A stretch of DNA of 64,000 nucleotides from assembly GCF_018334155.1 (NCBI RefSeq), contig NZ_JAGXTP010000001.1, positions 558,001 to 622,000 on the forward strand, given 5' to 3'. A model generated the notes under the pieces. It did not search any database. It had not been told where the DNA came from and was given only the letters and a program-made list of their open reading frames with translations. The stretch is from Devosia litorisediminis (GTDB taxonomy: Bacteria; Pseudomonadota; Alphaproteobacteria; Rhizobiales; Devosiaceae). Both the position numbers and the translations under genes were made by a program. Within the stretch, counting starts at the first letter, position 1, and each line of letters opens with the position of its first letter. Shown one piece after another: positions 42,135 to 51,045 of the stretch.

Positions 42135-43418
42135 ATGCCAATGTCAGGTGAACATGTGAACGACACGGCCGCTGGCGCCAACCAGACTATGCCGCCCGCG
42201 ATACGCCGGCAGAATGCCCTGACCCTGCTGCTTGTGCTGGGCACCGCGCTGGCACTGGCGGTGCGGATCAACATCTCACCGATGATGATGAACCAGGTGA
42301 TGGATTATACCGAAGAGGGAGGTGCCTTTTACGAGAAGCTCCACTTCGGCACCTATATGATCCTGCTCATGCTGCCGATCACCCTGTTCAGCCAACCCAT
42401 CCGGCTCTGGGGCGACGAGATCGACCGTTTCAAGGTGCTGATCTGGTATTGTCTGGCCATGCTGGCATTTGTTGTCCTGCTATTCATCACGGGACGACCG
42501 GGGTCGTCAGTGTTCATCATTGATACCTATCTTGTTGCGGGTGCAGCCGGGCTAATCGCGCTGGCGCTTGGGGGGGGTGCGAGGCGTCTTCTGGGTGAGA
42601 TCGTCCTGGTGATGCTGATTGCGAGTGCGGTTATCGGGATCGGAGAAGCGATCACCCAAGTACGGCTACTGCCATCCGATCTCGTGGAAGACAGCTTCCG
42701 ACCTCTCGGGCTGTCGGAACACCCGCTGGCGCTCGGTGCCCTGTGTGCTACCGCCGTAGGCTTCGTGGTGCTGGCGCGCTGGCGTGTTTGGGTCCGCGTC
42801 CTCCTTATACTTGTGCTGCTTATTGGGTGCGCAGCTGCGGGGGCGCGCTTTGCGCTGTTGCTGACTGTTGCCGAAATTCTAGGGCTGCTGATCTTCGTGC
42901 CCTGGCCGGGTCTTTCGCCACGGCAATCTCGGCGTGCCAAGGTCGGTGTGCTGCTCGTGACGTTGATCGGCGGCGCACTCATGTTTGCCGTGCTGGCGGG
43001 TGGGGGGCTGCTGGGTCGTTTCAGCGACACGCTGTTTGATGAGAATTTCTACGCGCGGCTGACCGTATATCAGGCGTTCTGGTTGGTCGGCTGGCAGGAG
43101 CTGGTGTTCGGCATGCCGCCAGCAGACCTGCTGGCGCTGGTCAACAACGAGCTCAATCTGCCGTTTATTGAAAGCGCACAGGTGGTGATCGGTCTGACCT
43201 TCGGTATTCCGCTCGCCTTGGCGTTCACCTGGGTCGTCTGCTGGATCATGCTGAGGTTGTTGCGCGGTGCGCCACTGGTCGCCTGGATCGCGACAGGGAC
43301 GTTCCTGCTCGCCGCGTTGTCGAACAATACCATGTCCGCCAAGCAGCCGGTTTTAACGGTCGTCTTCATACTATTGATCGCCTTCGGCATACCGCGGCAA
43401 AAAGTAGAAACCAGCTAG
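42135..43418 (+). CDS. VpsF-like polysaccharide membrane protein (O-antigen polymerase/ligase type)
   Basis: 427 residues from the ATG at 42135 (GGGGG seven bases before). About 11 membrane segments are present, with one larger loop around residues 270-320 (RFSDTLFDENFYARLTVYQAF), in the position where Wzy/WaaL proteins have catalytic arginines and histidines. The locus otherwise lacks an obvious polymerase, so this is the best Wzy candidate. It is divergent from the Wzz-like gene, and its 3' end overlaps the convergent GINT1-like gene by four bases. Confidence 0.75.
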   Translation: MPMSGEHVNDTAAGANQTMPPAIRRQNALTLLLVLGTALALAVRINISPMMMNQVMDYTEEGGAFYEKLHFGTYMILLMLPITLFSQPIRLWGDEIDRFKVLIWYCLAMLAFVVLLFITGRPGSSVFIIDTYLVAGAAGLIALALGGGARRLLGEIVLVMLIASAVIGIGEAITQVRLLPSDLVEDSFRPLGLSEHPLALGALCATAVGFVVLARWRVWVRVLLILVLLIGCAAAGARFALLLTVAEILGLLIFVPWPGLSPRQSRRAKVGVLLVTLIGGALMFAVLAGGGLLGRFSDTLFDENFYARLTVYQAFWLVGWQELVFGMPPADLLALVNNELNLPFIESAQVVIGLTFGIPLALAFTWVVCWIMLRLLRGAPLVAWIATGTFLLAALSNNTMSAKQPVLTVVFILLIAFGIPRQKVETS

Positions 43419-44878
43419 CCCGCGCTATCGATTACCTCAATCGAACCAGTCCGATTTAGGGTGTGAATTCCCTTGCGGTGCCATGCCTTTCCGGGCTGGA
43501 CAGGTACAGGCTCTGCAAACAACACGGCGTCATCGTCGACCCGCAGCAGTTCCATCAGGCCCAAGCCACCGCCATAGGTTTTCTGGCCATTCTGGACCGG
43601 CAGGAAAGTGCGGCCGTCACAATCGATAAAGGCGCCGCCAGGGCGCGCGGCGGCGCTATCGATGGCAATCGGGTTGAGTTTGTGCGGGCTCCAAGGACCG
43701 CGCAATGTCGGGGCGGAAAATACAACCATGGTGTCTGACGGACTCCCGGCGCCACGCCTTTCGGTGCCGAACAGCCAAAACTGGCCGTCGCGGTGAAGCA
43801 GGGTTGCGTCGTTAATATCCCTGTCTGCTATCAGGATGGTGTCCTGCACCCAATGATCCGGGAATGAACTGGCTCGATATAGAACAAGCCGTCGAGCACC
43901 ACCGCTTTCGGGAAGCATGAACGTCTCGCCGTCATGCCGGAAAACCTGAGGATATGAGAGGTGGTAGGGCTCCTCGAGCACGCAGCGCGGCACGCTGGCC
44001 TGACCGTCGCGGGCAATCTTGGCAACCGAAATTACACCCTTGCCGGTCGCATAAGGGTACTCCTCGACGAACAGAAATTCCTCGCCCTTATGCTCGACGA
44101 CGAAGGGGTCGGCATAGAAGCGCTGTCCATCGTCGGCCAGGGTGGTGAATTCGGGCCCATCCACCAATGTGGTTGTGGCAATGCCAGCATGTTGCACGGT
44201 CCGATAGGCTACCTGCCAGTAGAACGGACGCCTGGTGCTGAGCCTTTCCAAGGCGCGAGTGGCTGCAGCGCGAGTGAGGCTCGGCAAGTAGTGGCGCCAA
44301 AATCCCACAACAGGGAATGACGGCGCCGGCGGCTCCAAGGGTGTCAACGCGTCAGCAAAGAAACGCGCCACGCTTTGCTCAAGCAATGAAATGGCTCCCG
44401 ATAGGACGTCATCGCTAGCGCGGCTCAACCAAAGCCAATCTGAGAGCATTGGGCGGGCGACCCCGACAGTCTGGCCATCCAGAGTTGTGGTCAGGACTGG
44501 CTGGACTTTATTGGCCAGCATTTGGGTCAGACCATCGGCAAAATCAGGCTGCCCCTCAAAGGTCACGCGCAGCGCCGGGGCGGATGCGACGCCGAGACGT
44601 CCTGATAGGTCGATGACCAGTTTCGCGGCGGTCGGATCTTGTGATGGGGCGGGCGGGGTCACCTTTGTTGCCAAACATTTGCCGAAGCGCAGGCTCTCAA
44701 GGGCGAGTATCGGGTCAGGCGTGTGGCGCGATCTGCCAGGGACGTCGACGTGTTGGATATCAATGAGATGTCCTGCAGATGTGAGGCGTTCCAACAGGTT
44801 AACCTGCCAGAGCCGCGTTTCCTCGCGGCTCAATATAATTACAATTTTATTCAAATTGTTCGAAGTATTCACTCGCAT
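43415..44878 (-). CDS. GINT1-like protein: formyltransferase-like N-domain plus five-bladed propeller
   Basis: 487 residues. Residues 10-170 resemble the N-domain of formyltransferases (KIVIILSREETRLWQVNLLERL). The C-terminal part from about 205 contains the GINT1_N-type propeller: RFYADPFVVEHKGEEFLFVEEY, VLEEPYHLSYPQVFRHDGETFMLPES and RDINDATLLHRDGQFWLFGTE, each a propeller blade with the DPF/D-ATL pattern of GH43-like folds. Related plant domains belong to glucosamine inositol phosphorylceramide transferases. In bacterial polysaccharide loci such proteins are uncharacterised, probably sugar-modifying transferases. The first codons are AT-rich, and the region upstream is divergent from wecB. 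Confidence 0.75.
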   Translation of the reverse strand: MRVNTSNNLNKIVIILSREETRLWQVNLLERLTSAGHLIDIQHVDVPGRSRHTPDPILALESLRFGKCLATKVTPPAPSQDPTAAKLVIDLSGRLGVASAPALRVTFEGQPDFADGLTQMLANKVQPVLTTTLDGQTVGVARPMLSDWLWLSRASDDVLSGAISLLEQSVARFFADALTPLEPPAPSFPVVGFWRHYLPSLTRAAATRALERLSTRRPFYWQVAYRTVQHAGIATTTLVDGPEFTTLADDGQRFYADPFVVEHKGEEFLFVEEYPYATGKGVISVAKIARDGQASVPRCVLEEPYHLSYPQVFRHDGETFMLPESGGARRLVLYRASSFPDHWVQDTILIADRDINDATLLHRDGQFWLFGTERRGAGSPSDTMVVFSAPTLRGPWSPHKLNPIAIDSAAARPGGAFIDCDGRTFLPVQNGQKTYGGGLGLMELLRVDDDAVLFAEPVPVQPGKAWHRKGIHTLNRTGSIEVIDSAG

Positions 44879-44948
44879 AACGGATTTTTCTTCGTTATTT
44901 CCCTCTGAATCAATGATTTAGATGAAACAAAGTAAACGGGCGAGCGAG

Positions 44949-44963
44949 TTAACCATGCGTAAA
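44949..44963 (+). promoter_or_regulatory. CtrA-box-like site TTAACCATGCGTAAA before wecB
   Basis: TTAA, seven bases, TAAA (one mismatch), including an exact TTAACCAT. It is 83 bp before the wecB ATG in the divergent region 44879-45045, which is clearly AT-rich and must hold both promoters. Confidence 0.4.
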
Positions 44964-45045
44964 TAGTTCACATTCAACTGCTGGCTATCACGATATAGGT
45001 GGTTGGCGGTAAAGGATTCTTGCCGCGACTTCGGCGAGGACGGCC

Positions 45046-46197
45046 ATGAATTTCATATCGCAGCCATTTCTGGAAAAGAAGAAGCTTCTGATTGTGTTTG
45101 GGACACGGCCGGAAGCATTGAAGTGCTTCCCCGTGGCCCGTGCGGCGTTGGCCCGTCCCGATTTGGTCACCGAAATTTGCGTAACCGCCCAACATCGCGA
45201 AATGGTCGACCAGGTCATCAAGTTGACGGGCATGCCGGTCCACTATGATTTGGATGCCATGCGGCCGGGGCAAAGTCTGTTCGATGTGACCAACAAGGTC
45301 CTGGTCGGCATGGAGACTGTGCTGGAGCAATCCAAACCTGACATCGTAATGGTGCAGGGCGATACCACGACAGCCATGGCTGCAGCGCTTGCAGCGTTCT
45401 ACAAGCGTATCCCCGTTGCACATGTCGAGGCTGGGCTGCGTAGCCACAATATAGACTCGCCATTTCCGGAAGAGTTGAACAGGCGGATCGCTGGTGACAT
45501 CGCCACCTGGCACTTTGCGCCGACAACGGAGGCGCGCGCCAATCTGCTGGCGGAAGGCAAGGACGCCGGCCGCATCTTTGTGACCGGAAACACGGTGATC
45601 GACACGCTGCTGCATTTTTCAGATCAGGTCGACACCGACAAATCGATGAATGCCGGACTCGCGGCAGGTTTCCCGTTTCTGGAAGTTGGCAAAAAGTTGA
45701 TTCTGGTGACGGGCCACCGTCGCGAGAATCATGAGGGGGGCATTGAACGGATCTGTACCGCGCTCAAGGTCCTGGCGACGCGCGGCGACGTGCAAATTGT
45801 CTATCCGGTCCACCCCAATCCCAATGTGCGCCGCGTTGTCGAAGCGCAACTGGGCGGTGTTCCCAGTGTATTCCTCATTGAGCCGCAGGACTATCTGCCG
45901 TTTCTGTATCTGCAGAAGCAGAGCTATCTGGTGCTGACCGATAGCGGCGGTGTGCAGGAAGAGGCCCCCTCACTGGGCAAGCCCGTGCTTGTGCTGCGCG
46001 ACAATACTGAACGCCCCGAGGGTGTTGCGGCGGGCACAGCACGCCTGGTCGGCACGCAGGTCGATCTGATCCTCTCCAATGCAAACCGTCTGCTTGATGA
46101 CCCGGCGGCCTATCGCGGGATGTCAGAGCAACACAATCCCTACGGGGATGGACGAGCGAGCGCTCGTATTCTTGAGGAGCTTTTGCGCTATGACTGA
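45046..46197 (+). CDS. wecB: UDP-N-acetylglucosamine 2-epimerase, non-hydrolysing (WecB)
   Basis: 383 residues. It converts UDP-GlcNAc to UDP-ManNAc in the cytoplasm. Family motifs are VFGTRPEALKCFPVA, with K replacing the usual M near the start, VQGDTTTAMAAALAAFY, VAHVEAGLRSHN, PEELNRRIAGDIA, ILVTGHRRENHEGG and LTDSGGVQEEAPSLGKPVLVLRDNTERPEG. All proposed catalytic positions (acidic E of VEAG, D of GDTTT, H of GHRREN) are present. It is the first gene of wecB-wecC-wecG and overlaps wecC by eight bases. Confidence 0.96.
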   Translation: MNFISQPFLEKKKLLIVFGTRPEALKCFPVARAALARPDLVTEICVTAQHREMVDQVIKLTGMPVHYDLDAMRPGQSLFDVTNKVLVGMETVLEQSKPDIVMVQGDTTTAMAAALAAFYKRIPVAHVEAGLRSHNIDSPFPEELNRRIAGDIATWHFAPTTEARANLLAEGKDAGRIFVTGNTVIDTLLHFSDQVDTDKSMNAGLAAGFPFLEVGKKLILVTGHRRENHEGGIERICTALKVLATRGDVQIVYPVHPNPNVRRVVEAQLGGVPSVFLIEPQDYLPFLYLQKQSYLVLTDSGGVQEEAPSLGKPVLVLRDNTERPEGVAAGTARLVGTQVDLILSNANRLLDDPAAYRGMSEQHNPYGDGRASARILEELLRYD

Positions 46198-47521
46198 CAT
46201 TCGTACCGTTTCGGTCATCGGGATGGGCTATATCGGCCTTCCAACTTGCGCCATCTTCGCCAAAAGCGGGTTGGATGTGCTCGGTGTCGACGTCAACGAG
46301 GACGTGGTTGCCAAGGTCAATCGGGGCGAGATCCATATCGTCGAGCCCGAGCTGGATGGCTTGATCCAGAAAATGGTCGAAACCGGCAAACTCAAGGCGT
46401 ATTCGAAGCCGCAGCCAGCCGATGCACATATTATCGCTGTGCCTACGCCGTTCGCGGATGATCACACTCCTGATCTCAGCTTTGTCATGGCTGCAGCGCG
46501 CAGCCTGGCGCCGGTCCTCAAGCGTGGCGATCTGATAATTCTGGAGTCGACGTCACCAGTTGGCACGACCCGTAATATGACCATGCTGCTGGCCGAACTG
46601 CGGCCGGATTTGAAGTTTCCGCATCTGTTTGGCGAAGACGCCGACGTACTGGTCGCGTATTCACCAGAGCGCGTTCTGCCTGGAAAGGTGCTCAGCGAAC
46701 TTGTGGACAATGATCGCTCCATAGGCGGATTGTCCAATGCTTCGGCACAGCGTGCGGTCGGGCTTTATACCAGTTTTGTTGCAGGCGACCTCTACATCAC
46801 CAGCGCGGAAAGCGCTGAACTGGTCAAACTCACGGAAAACGCGTTCCGCGACGTAAATATCGGTTTCGCCAATGAGCTCTCAGGCGTTTGCCAGCAGCTC
46901 GGGCTCAATGTCTGGGAAGTCATCGAGCTGGCCAACAAGCACCCTCGCGTCAACATCCTCAATCCTGGACCAGGTGTGGGCGGTCACTGTATTGCGGTCG
47001 ACCCCTATTTCATCATCAACGCGGTCCCCGACAGCACGGCGATGATGCAGACGGCCCGGCGGATCAATTCCGATCGTCCACACAGCGTCGTTCGAGACGT
47101 GGAAATGCTTCTGGACCCCCACAAGGCGCAGACCATTGCCTGCCTGGGGTTGAGCTTCAAGCCCAATATCGACGATATGCGCGAAAGCCCCGCCGTCGAT
47201 GTGGTCCGGCTGCTGACGGAATTGCCCAATGTACGGATCCTTGCAGCTGAACCACATGCCAAGGAATTGCCCAAACCACTGCAGGGTATCGGCGTGGAAT
47301 TCACGGATGCCCTGACGGCAATCGACCAAGCCGACATTGTCGTATTGCTGGTCGATCATCGTCATTTCAGCCTGATTGATCCCGCAGCGCTTACTGAGAA
47401 GAAGCTGGTGGATACGCGTGGGCTCTGGACCTGGCGCAAAGCGCGCCGGACCGATGCCCGCATTGAGGGGCGCAACAGCATGACGCGGCCTCGCCGCCGC
47501 AGCACAGACAAGGCAGCCTAA
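46190..47521 (+). CDS. wecC: UDP-N-acetyl-D-mannosamine dehydrogenase (WecC)
   Basis: 443 residues from the ATG at 46190, which overlaps the end of wecB. The Rossmann domain begins VSVIGMGYIGLPTC. The central domain contains ESTSPVGTTRN, AYSPERVLPG and the catalytic GPGVGGHCIAVDPYF with C267. It oxidises UDP-ManNAc twice with NAD to give UDP-ManNAcA, an acidic sugar. WecB and WecC together predict ManNAcA in the polysaccharide. The last 30 residues are arginine-rich and poorly conserved. Confidence 0.95.
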   Translation: MTDIRTVSVIGMGYIGLPTCAIFAKSGLDVLGVDVNEDVVAKVNRGEIHIVEPELDGLIQKMVETGKLKAYSKPQPADAHIIAVPTPFADDHTPDLSFVMAAARSLAPVLKRGDLIILESTSPVGTTRNMTMLLAELRPDLKFPHLFGEDADVLVAYSPERVLPGKVLSELVDNDRSIGGLSNASAQRAVGLYTSFVAGDLYITSAESAELVKLTENAFRDVNIGFANELSGVCQQLGLNVWEVIELANKHPRVNILNPGPGVGGHCIAVDPYFIINAVPDSTAMMQTARRINSDRPHSVVRDVEMLLDPHKAQTIACLGLSFKPNIDDMRESPAVDVVRLLTELPNVRILAAEPHAKELPKPLQGIGVEFTDALTAIDQADIVVLLVDHRHFSLIDPAALTEKKLVDTRGLWTWRKARRTDARIEGRNSMTRPRRRSTDKAA

Positions 47522-47523
47522 AT

Positions 47524-48318
47524 ATGGAGTTTGACGACTGGTCCACCCACCCCTTGCTGGCGGATCGGCGCCGGGGATTTCTGGGCGCGCCAATGCACGA
47601 TCTGAGCATGGCGGAGACGCTGGACCTAGCCGATGAAGCCATGCGGACGCACCGTCCATTGCTGCACACCGTGGTCAATGTCGCCAAGCTGGTGAACATG
47701 GGCAAGAACGCTGAACTGCGTGAGGATGTCTCCACCGCCGACGTCATCAATGTCGACGGGGCAGGCGTGCTGTGGGGGGCGCGCCTACTGGGCGTTGCGC
47801 TGAATGAACGCGTGGCCGGTGTGGACGTGATGACAGAGATGTTTGCGCTGTGTGCCCGCAAGGCCTATCGACCCTTCCTGTTCGGTGCAGAGCAAAACGT
47901 ACTGGATGCCGTTCGGGCGACCCTCGCGCGCGATTATCCCACACTGGAGATTGCCGGCTTACAAAACGGGTATTTCGATCAGGGTGAAGAAGCTGGCATT
48001 GTTGCCACTATCAATGCTTCAGGCGCTGACTGTCTGTTTGTCGCGCTGCCGACGCCTCAAAAGGAGCGTTTCCTCAAGCGACATCGTGAGGCGCTGCTGC
48101 CCAGCTTTGTGATGGGGGTGGGCGGAAGCTTTGACGTCTATGGGGGCAAGGTTTCCCGCGCGCCCGTTTTCATCCAACGTGCTGGCCTGGAATGGCTGTT
48201 TCGGGTTGCTCAGGAGCCGCGGCGCTTGTGGCGTCGGTACTACGAGACCAATACGGCCTACATAGCACTGCTTTGGCGAGAATTTCAGCAGGCTCGGCGC
48301 AATCCGCCTGCGCTTTAG
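47524..48318 (+). CDS. WecG/TagA/CpsF-family glycosyltransferase
   Basis: 264 residues. It has the family blocks TVVNVAKLVNMGKNAELRE, INVDGAGVLWGARLLG, RPFLFGAEQNVLDAV, ADCLFVALPTPQKERFL and PSFVMGVGGSFDVYGGKVSRAP. The C-terminal amphipathic tail (LEWLFRVAQEPRRLWRRYYETN) anchors it to the membrane. WecG transfers ManNAcA from the UDP donor to lipid-linked GlcNAc. As it lies two bases after wecC, it very probably uses ManNAcA. The stop overlaps the convergent flippase gene by four bases. Confidence 0.93.
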   Translation: MEFDDWSTHPLLADRRRGFLGAPMHDLSMAETLDLADEAMRTHRPLLHTVVNVAKLVNMGKNAELREDVSTADVINVDGAGVLWGARLLGVALNERVAGVDVMTEMFALCARKAYRPFLFGAEQNVLDAVRATLARDYPTLEIAGLQNGYFDQGEEAGIVATINASGADCLFVALPTPQKERFLKRHREALLPSFVMGVGGSFDVYGGKVSRAPVFIQRAGLEWLFRVAQEPRRLWRRYYETNTAYIALLWREFQQARRNPPAL

Positions 48319-49754
48319 GCGATGCCGAGGCGCCTGCATGCACGCTGGGCGAGGGCCCGGGTTTCAGTCGGGTGGATCAGCCCATTAAGCGCCAGGAACG
48401 TGAGACCACCAACCACCGCCCCGACTGCCAGCTGAACGAGGTCGGGGGCTTGCGCAAAAGCGACGCTGGACAGTTTTGCTGTCACGCCCGTTATGGCTGC
48501 GATCCCTATCGAGAAGCTGATGTCGCGCAGCGGGAAGGGGATTGCTGTCAGCTTCTGACTGATGGCAGCGCAGACCGCGAGGCTTGATAATGTGCCGCCG
48601 GCCAGAGCCAGCGCGGCGCCGGCTTCTGCCATAGTCGGGATCAGTAGTAGCGACAGTCCGATAGTGCCAATTGACCCGGCGCCATTTGCCCAAACCAGCA
48701 GCCACGGCTTCTTGTGAGCGTGCACAACCGCGCCGTAGACGAAGCTGGTAAGGTTGGCGCACAAGACGGAAAAAGCAATGACTAGAAACAGTTGGTCGAC
48801 ATGGCCGTGATACTGCACGGGCAATACCACGCTGGTAATTTCGGGGCCCAGGGCCACCAGAAGGGCCGCTACCGGCAAACACAGCCGGATCATCAGCGCC
48901 ATGAGATTGGATAGCAGCGCTGCCGCGGATGCGGGTCCTTCAGAGTCGAACCTGCCAACGATTTCGGGGAATGCGCCCATATTGATGGCATTGGCGACCA
49001 TATCGATTGGCTGGCGGGCCAAGGCATAGGCGGCAGCAAAGATCGCGACGGAACCTGCATTATAGTAGGCGTTCAGAAAGAGCCGCTCGGCATTGTTCAG
49101 CCCGAACCCCACCAGAGCAATGACAATGAGGGGCACGCCAAAGGCGAAGAACTCGCGTTGGCTGAAGCGAGCAGGGCCCGCAACAACCTTGCTCCAGGCA
49201 ATGGTGCCCGCAATGAGTCCGGCGATCAGGACACCCAGACTGGAACCGAGCGAGATCGACAGGAAAGAGCCAGGCAAGACGTAGATGGCCAGGAGCGGCA
49301 ACGCCAATTGCAGAACTGCCCGCAGAAATTCGAGCATACTGTACGTTGAATGGCGTTGCTGCATTTGCAGTATGGTCAGCGCAAATCGGCCAATTGCGCC
49401 AGCGATCAGATAACCGCCAACAGCCAAGGCAAACTCGATCCAGCGATCAGGCGCGACCAGTGTTGATGCCGCTGCGGATACAGCCAGCGCTAATAATGTG
49501 GTCAAGACCATGACACGCGCGGCCAGAAACAGGCTGCCTCGGCTAACGTCCTTCTTGCCACCCAGTCGGAGCAATGAGATCCGCAACCAATTGGTCACGG
49601 CAACGTCGGTCATTTCGCCGATCGTTACTACCAGCGTGAGGAGGCCAAACTCCGTCTGGTCGATCAAGCGGGTCGCTACGGCAATCAGCAGCAATGCGGA
49701 CATTCGCGTCAGCAAGATCGCAGGCGCATAGATGAGCGTTGAACGTAGGAGCAA
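48315..49754 (-). CDS. Wzx-type polysaccharide flippase
   Basis: 479 residues with about 13-14 membrane segments of the MATE/polysaccharide-transport type. Recognisable parts are ILLTRMSALLLIAVATRLIDQTEFGLLTL at the N-terminus, NNAERLFLNAYYNAGSVAIFAAAYALAR and positive charges between segments as in Wzx. It moves lipid-linked repeat units across the inner membrane. The start is TTG at 49754 in the best frame. No ATG precedes the first segment, so this start is uncertain by a few codons. It is convergent with wecG and divergent from a glycosyltransferase gene. Confidence 0.88.
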   Translation of the reverse strand: MLLRSTLIYAPAILLTRMSALLLIAVATRLIDQTEFGLLTLVVTIGEMTDVAVTNWLRISLLRLGGKKDVSRGSLFLAARVMVLTTLLALAVSAAASTLVAPDRWIEFALAVGGYLIAGAIGRFALTILQMQQRHSTYSMLEFLRAVLQLALPLLAIYVLPGSFLSISLGSSLGVLIAGLIAGTIAWSKVVAGPARFSQREFFAFGVPLIVIALVGFGLNNAERLFLNAYYNAGSVAIFAAAYALARQPIDMVANAINMGAFPEIVGRFDSEGPASAAALLSNLMALMIRLCLPVAALLVALGPEITSVVLPVQYHGHVDQLFLVIAFSVLCANLTSFVYGAVVHAHKKPWLLVWANGAGSIGTIGLSLLLIPTMAEAGAALALAGGTLSSLAVCAAISQKLTAIPFPLRDISFSIGIAAITGVTAKLSSVAFAQAPDLVQLAVGAVVGGLTFLALNGLIHPTETRALAQRACRRLGIA

Positions 49755-49926
49755 AAGCGCGTTTCCGGAAGTTCGGTTTGTTCAGGCTTAGCGCTCCGCT
49801 ACTGGAGGGACCAGCATAAAACCCACATAGCGTGAACGCGGGCAATTTGATCAAACGCTGTGCGCGTAAACCTTCCCGACATCCTTTGCTTTTGTGTTGT
49901 GCCTGACTGGGCTAACCAAGAGCATC

Positions 49927-51045
49927 ATGCTGCAACGCCCCACCGTCAAACCAACCGTTCACGTCATGGTCGCCACGCCCTCTGCCGCAACCGGACAGGG
50001 CGGTGTTGATCGCGTCATGGCGACTCTGAAGGCCCAATTGGCGCGCGAGGACAGGCCCGAAGTCCGCGCTCAGTTTGTGGCAAGCCGGGGGGCGGGGTCG
50101 GTCCTCCTCTCACCGTTCTACGCGCTGTTTTTTTGTTTGCGGATGATTGCTGCGCGCCTGAGGGGAAGAGTCGATGTGGTTCACATCAATCTTGCTAGCG
50201 ACGGCAGCACCTATCGCAAGCTGGTGATTGCCAACTGCGCGCGCCTAATGGCCATTCCATATGTTCTGCACCTTCATGGTGCGGAGTACCAAGAGTTCTG
50301 GGAAGGTACGGGCGGACTGTTGAGCCGCTCAATTGAGAACATGTTTGAGCGTGCTGCCCAGGTGGTGGTGCTTGGCAGCGTGTGGCGCCAATTCATCGCC
50401 GGCCGTGCCCCTGGCGTTGCCGACAAAATCACCATCATTGCCAATGCGACGGGAGTGCCGGCGCTTGCACAGAGGGGCGGTGGCGAGAGCGTCCATATTC
50501 TGTTTCTGGGCCGGATTGGAGAGCGCAAGGGTGTGCCGCAACTGCTGGCCGCGCTGAGCGCGATGGCTGAAGATGAGCGCTGGCGAGCAACGGTTGCCGG
50601 TGACGGATCCGTTGATGCTGCGCGCAATCAGGCCGCTTCGTTGGGGCTATCGCAACGCGTTGCTTTTCCGGGCTGGGTTGGCCCAACAGAAGTGGCACAG
50701 TTGATTGCTTCAGCTGATATTCTTGTCCTTCCCTCGTTTGCGGAGAACCTTCCAGTATCGGTGATCGAGGGAATGGCGGCGGGTCTAGCAGTTGTCGCCA
50801 CGCCGGTGGGCGCAGTGACAGATATCATTGTGGACGAAAAGACTGGGCTACTGGTGCCGCCGGGCGATGTCGGGGCTTTGGCCCTGGCCTTGAGCCGGCT
50901 GGTCAGCGATCCGGAACTGCGCGCCGAACTGGGTAAGAATGCGCGGATGTTTCACCGACAGCAACTGGATCTGGCGCCATTTGCGCAGGCCATCTGCGAG
51001 GTCTGGATTGCAGCGGTGCGCACGAAGATCGCGAGGGAGAAATGA
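49927..51045 (+). CDS. GT-B glycosyltransferase (family 4 type)
   Basis: 372 residues from the ATG at 49927; an earlier ATG at 49894 adds 11 atypical residues. The N-terminal domain has ATGQGGVDRVMATLKAQL with the glycine loop, and a hydrophobic stretch at about 57-77 that may tether it to the membrane. The C-terminal domain has FLGRIGERKGVPQLLAAL and the E-x7-E segment AENLPVSVIEGMAAGLAVVATPVGAV. It extends the repeat unit. The stop overlaps the start of the CapK-like gene (ATGA), which suggests a joint function. Confidence 0.9.
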   Translation: MLQRPTVKPTVHVMVATPSAATGQGGVDRVMATLKAQLAREDRPEVRAQFVASRGAGSVLLSPFYALFFCLRMIAARLRGRVDVVHINLASDGSTYRKLVIANCARLMAIPYVLHLHGAEYQEFWEGTGGLLSRSIENMFERAAQVVVLGSVWRQFIAGRAPGVADKITIIANATGVPALAQRGGGESVHILFLGRIGERKGVPQLLAALSAMAEDERWRATVAGDGSVDAARNQAASLGLSQRVAFPGWVGPTEVAQLIASADILVLPSFAENLPVSVIEGMAAGLAVVATPVGAVTDIIVDEKTGLLVPPGDVGALALALSRLVSDPELRAELGKNARMFHRQQLDLAPFAQAICEVWIAAVRTKIAREK

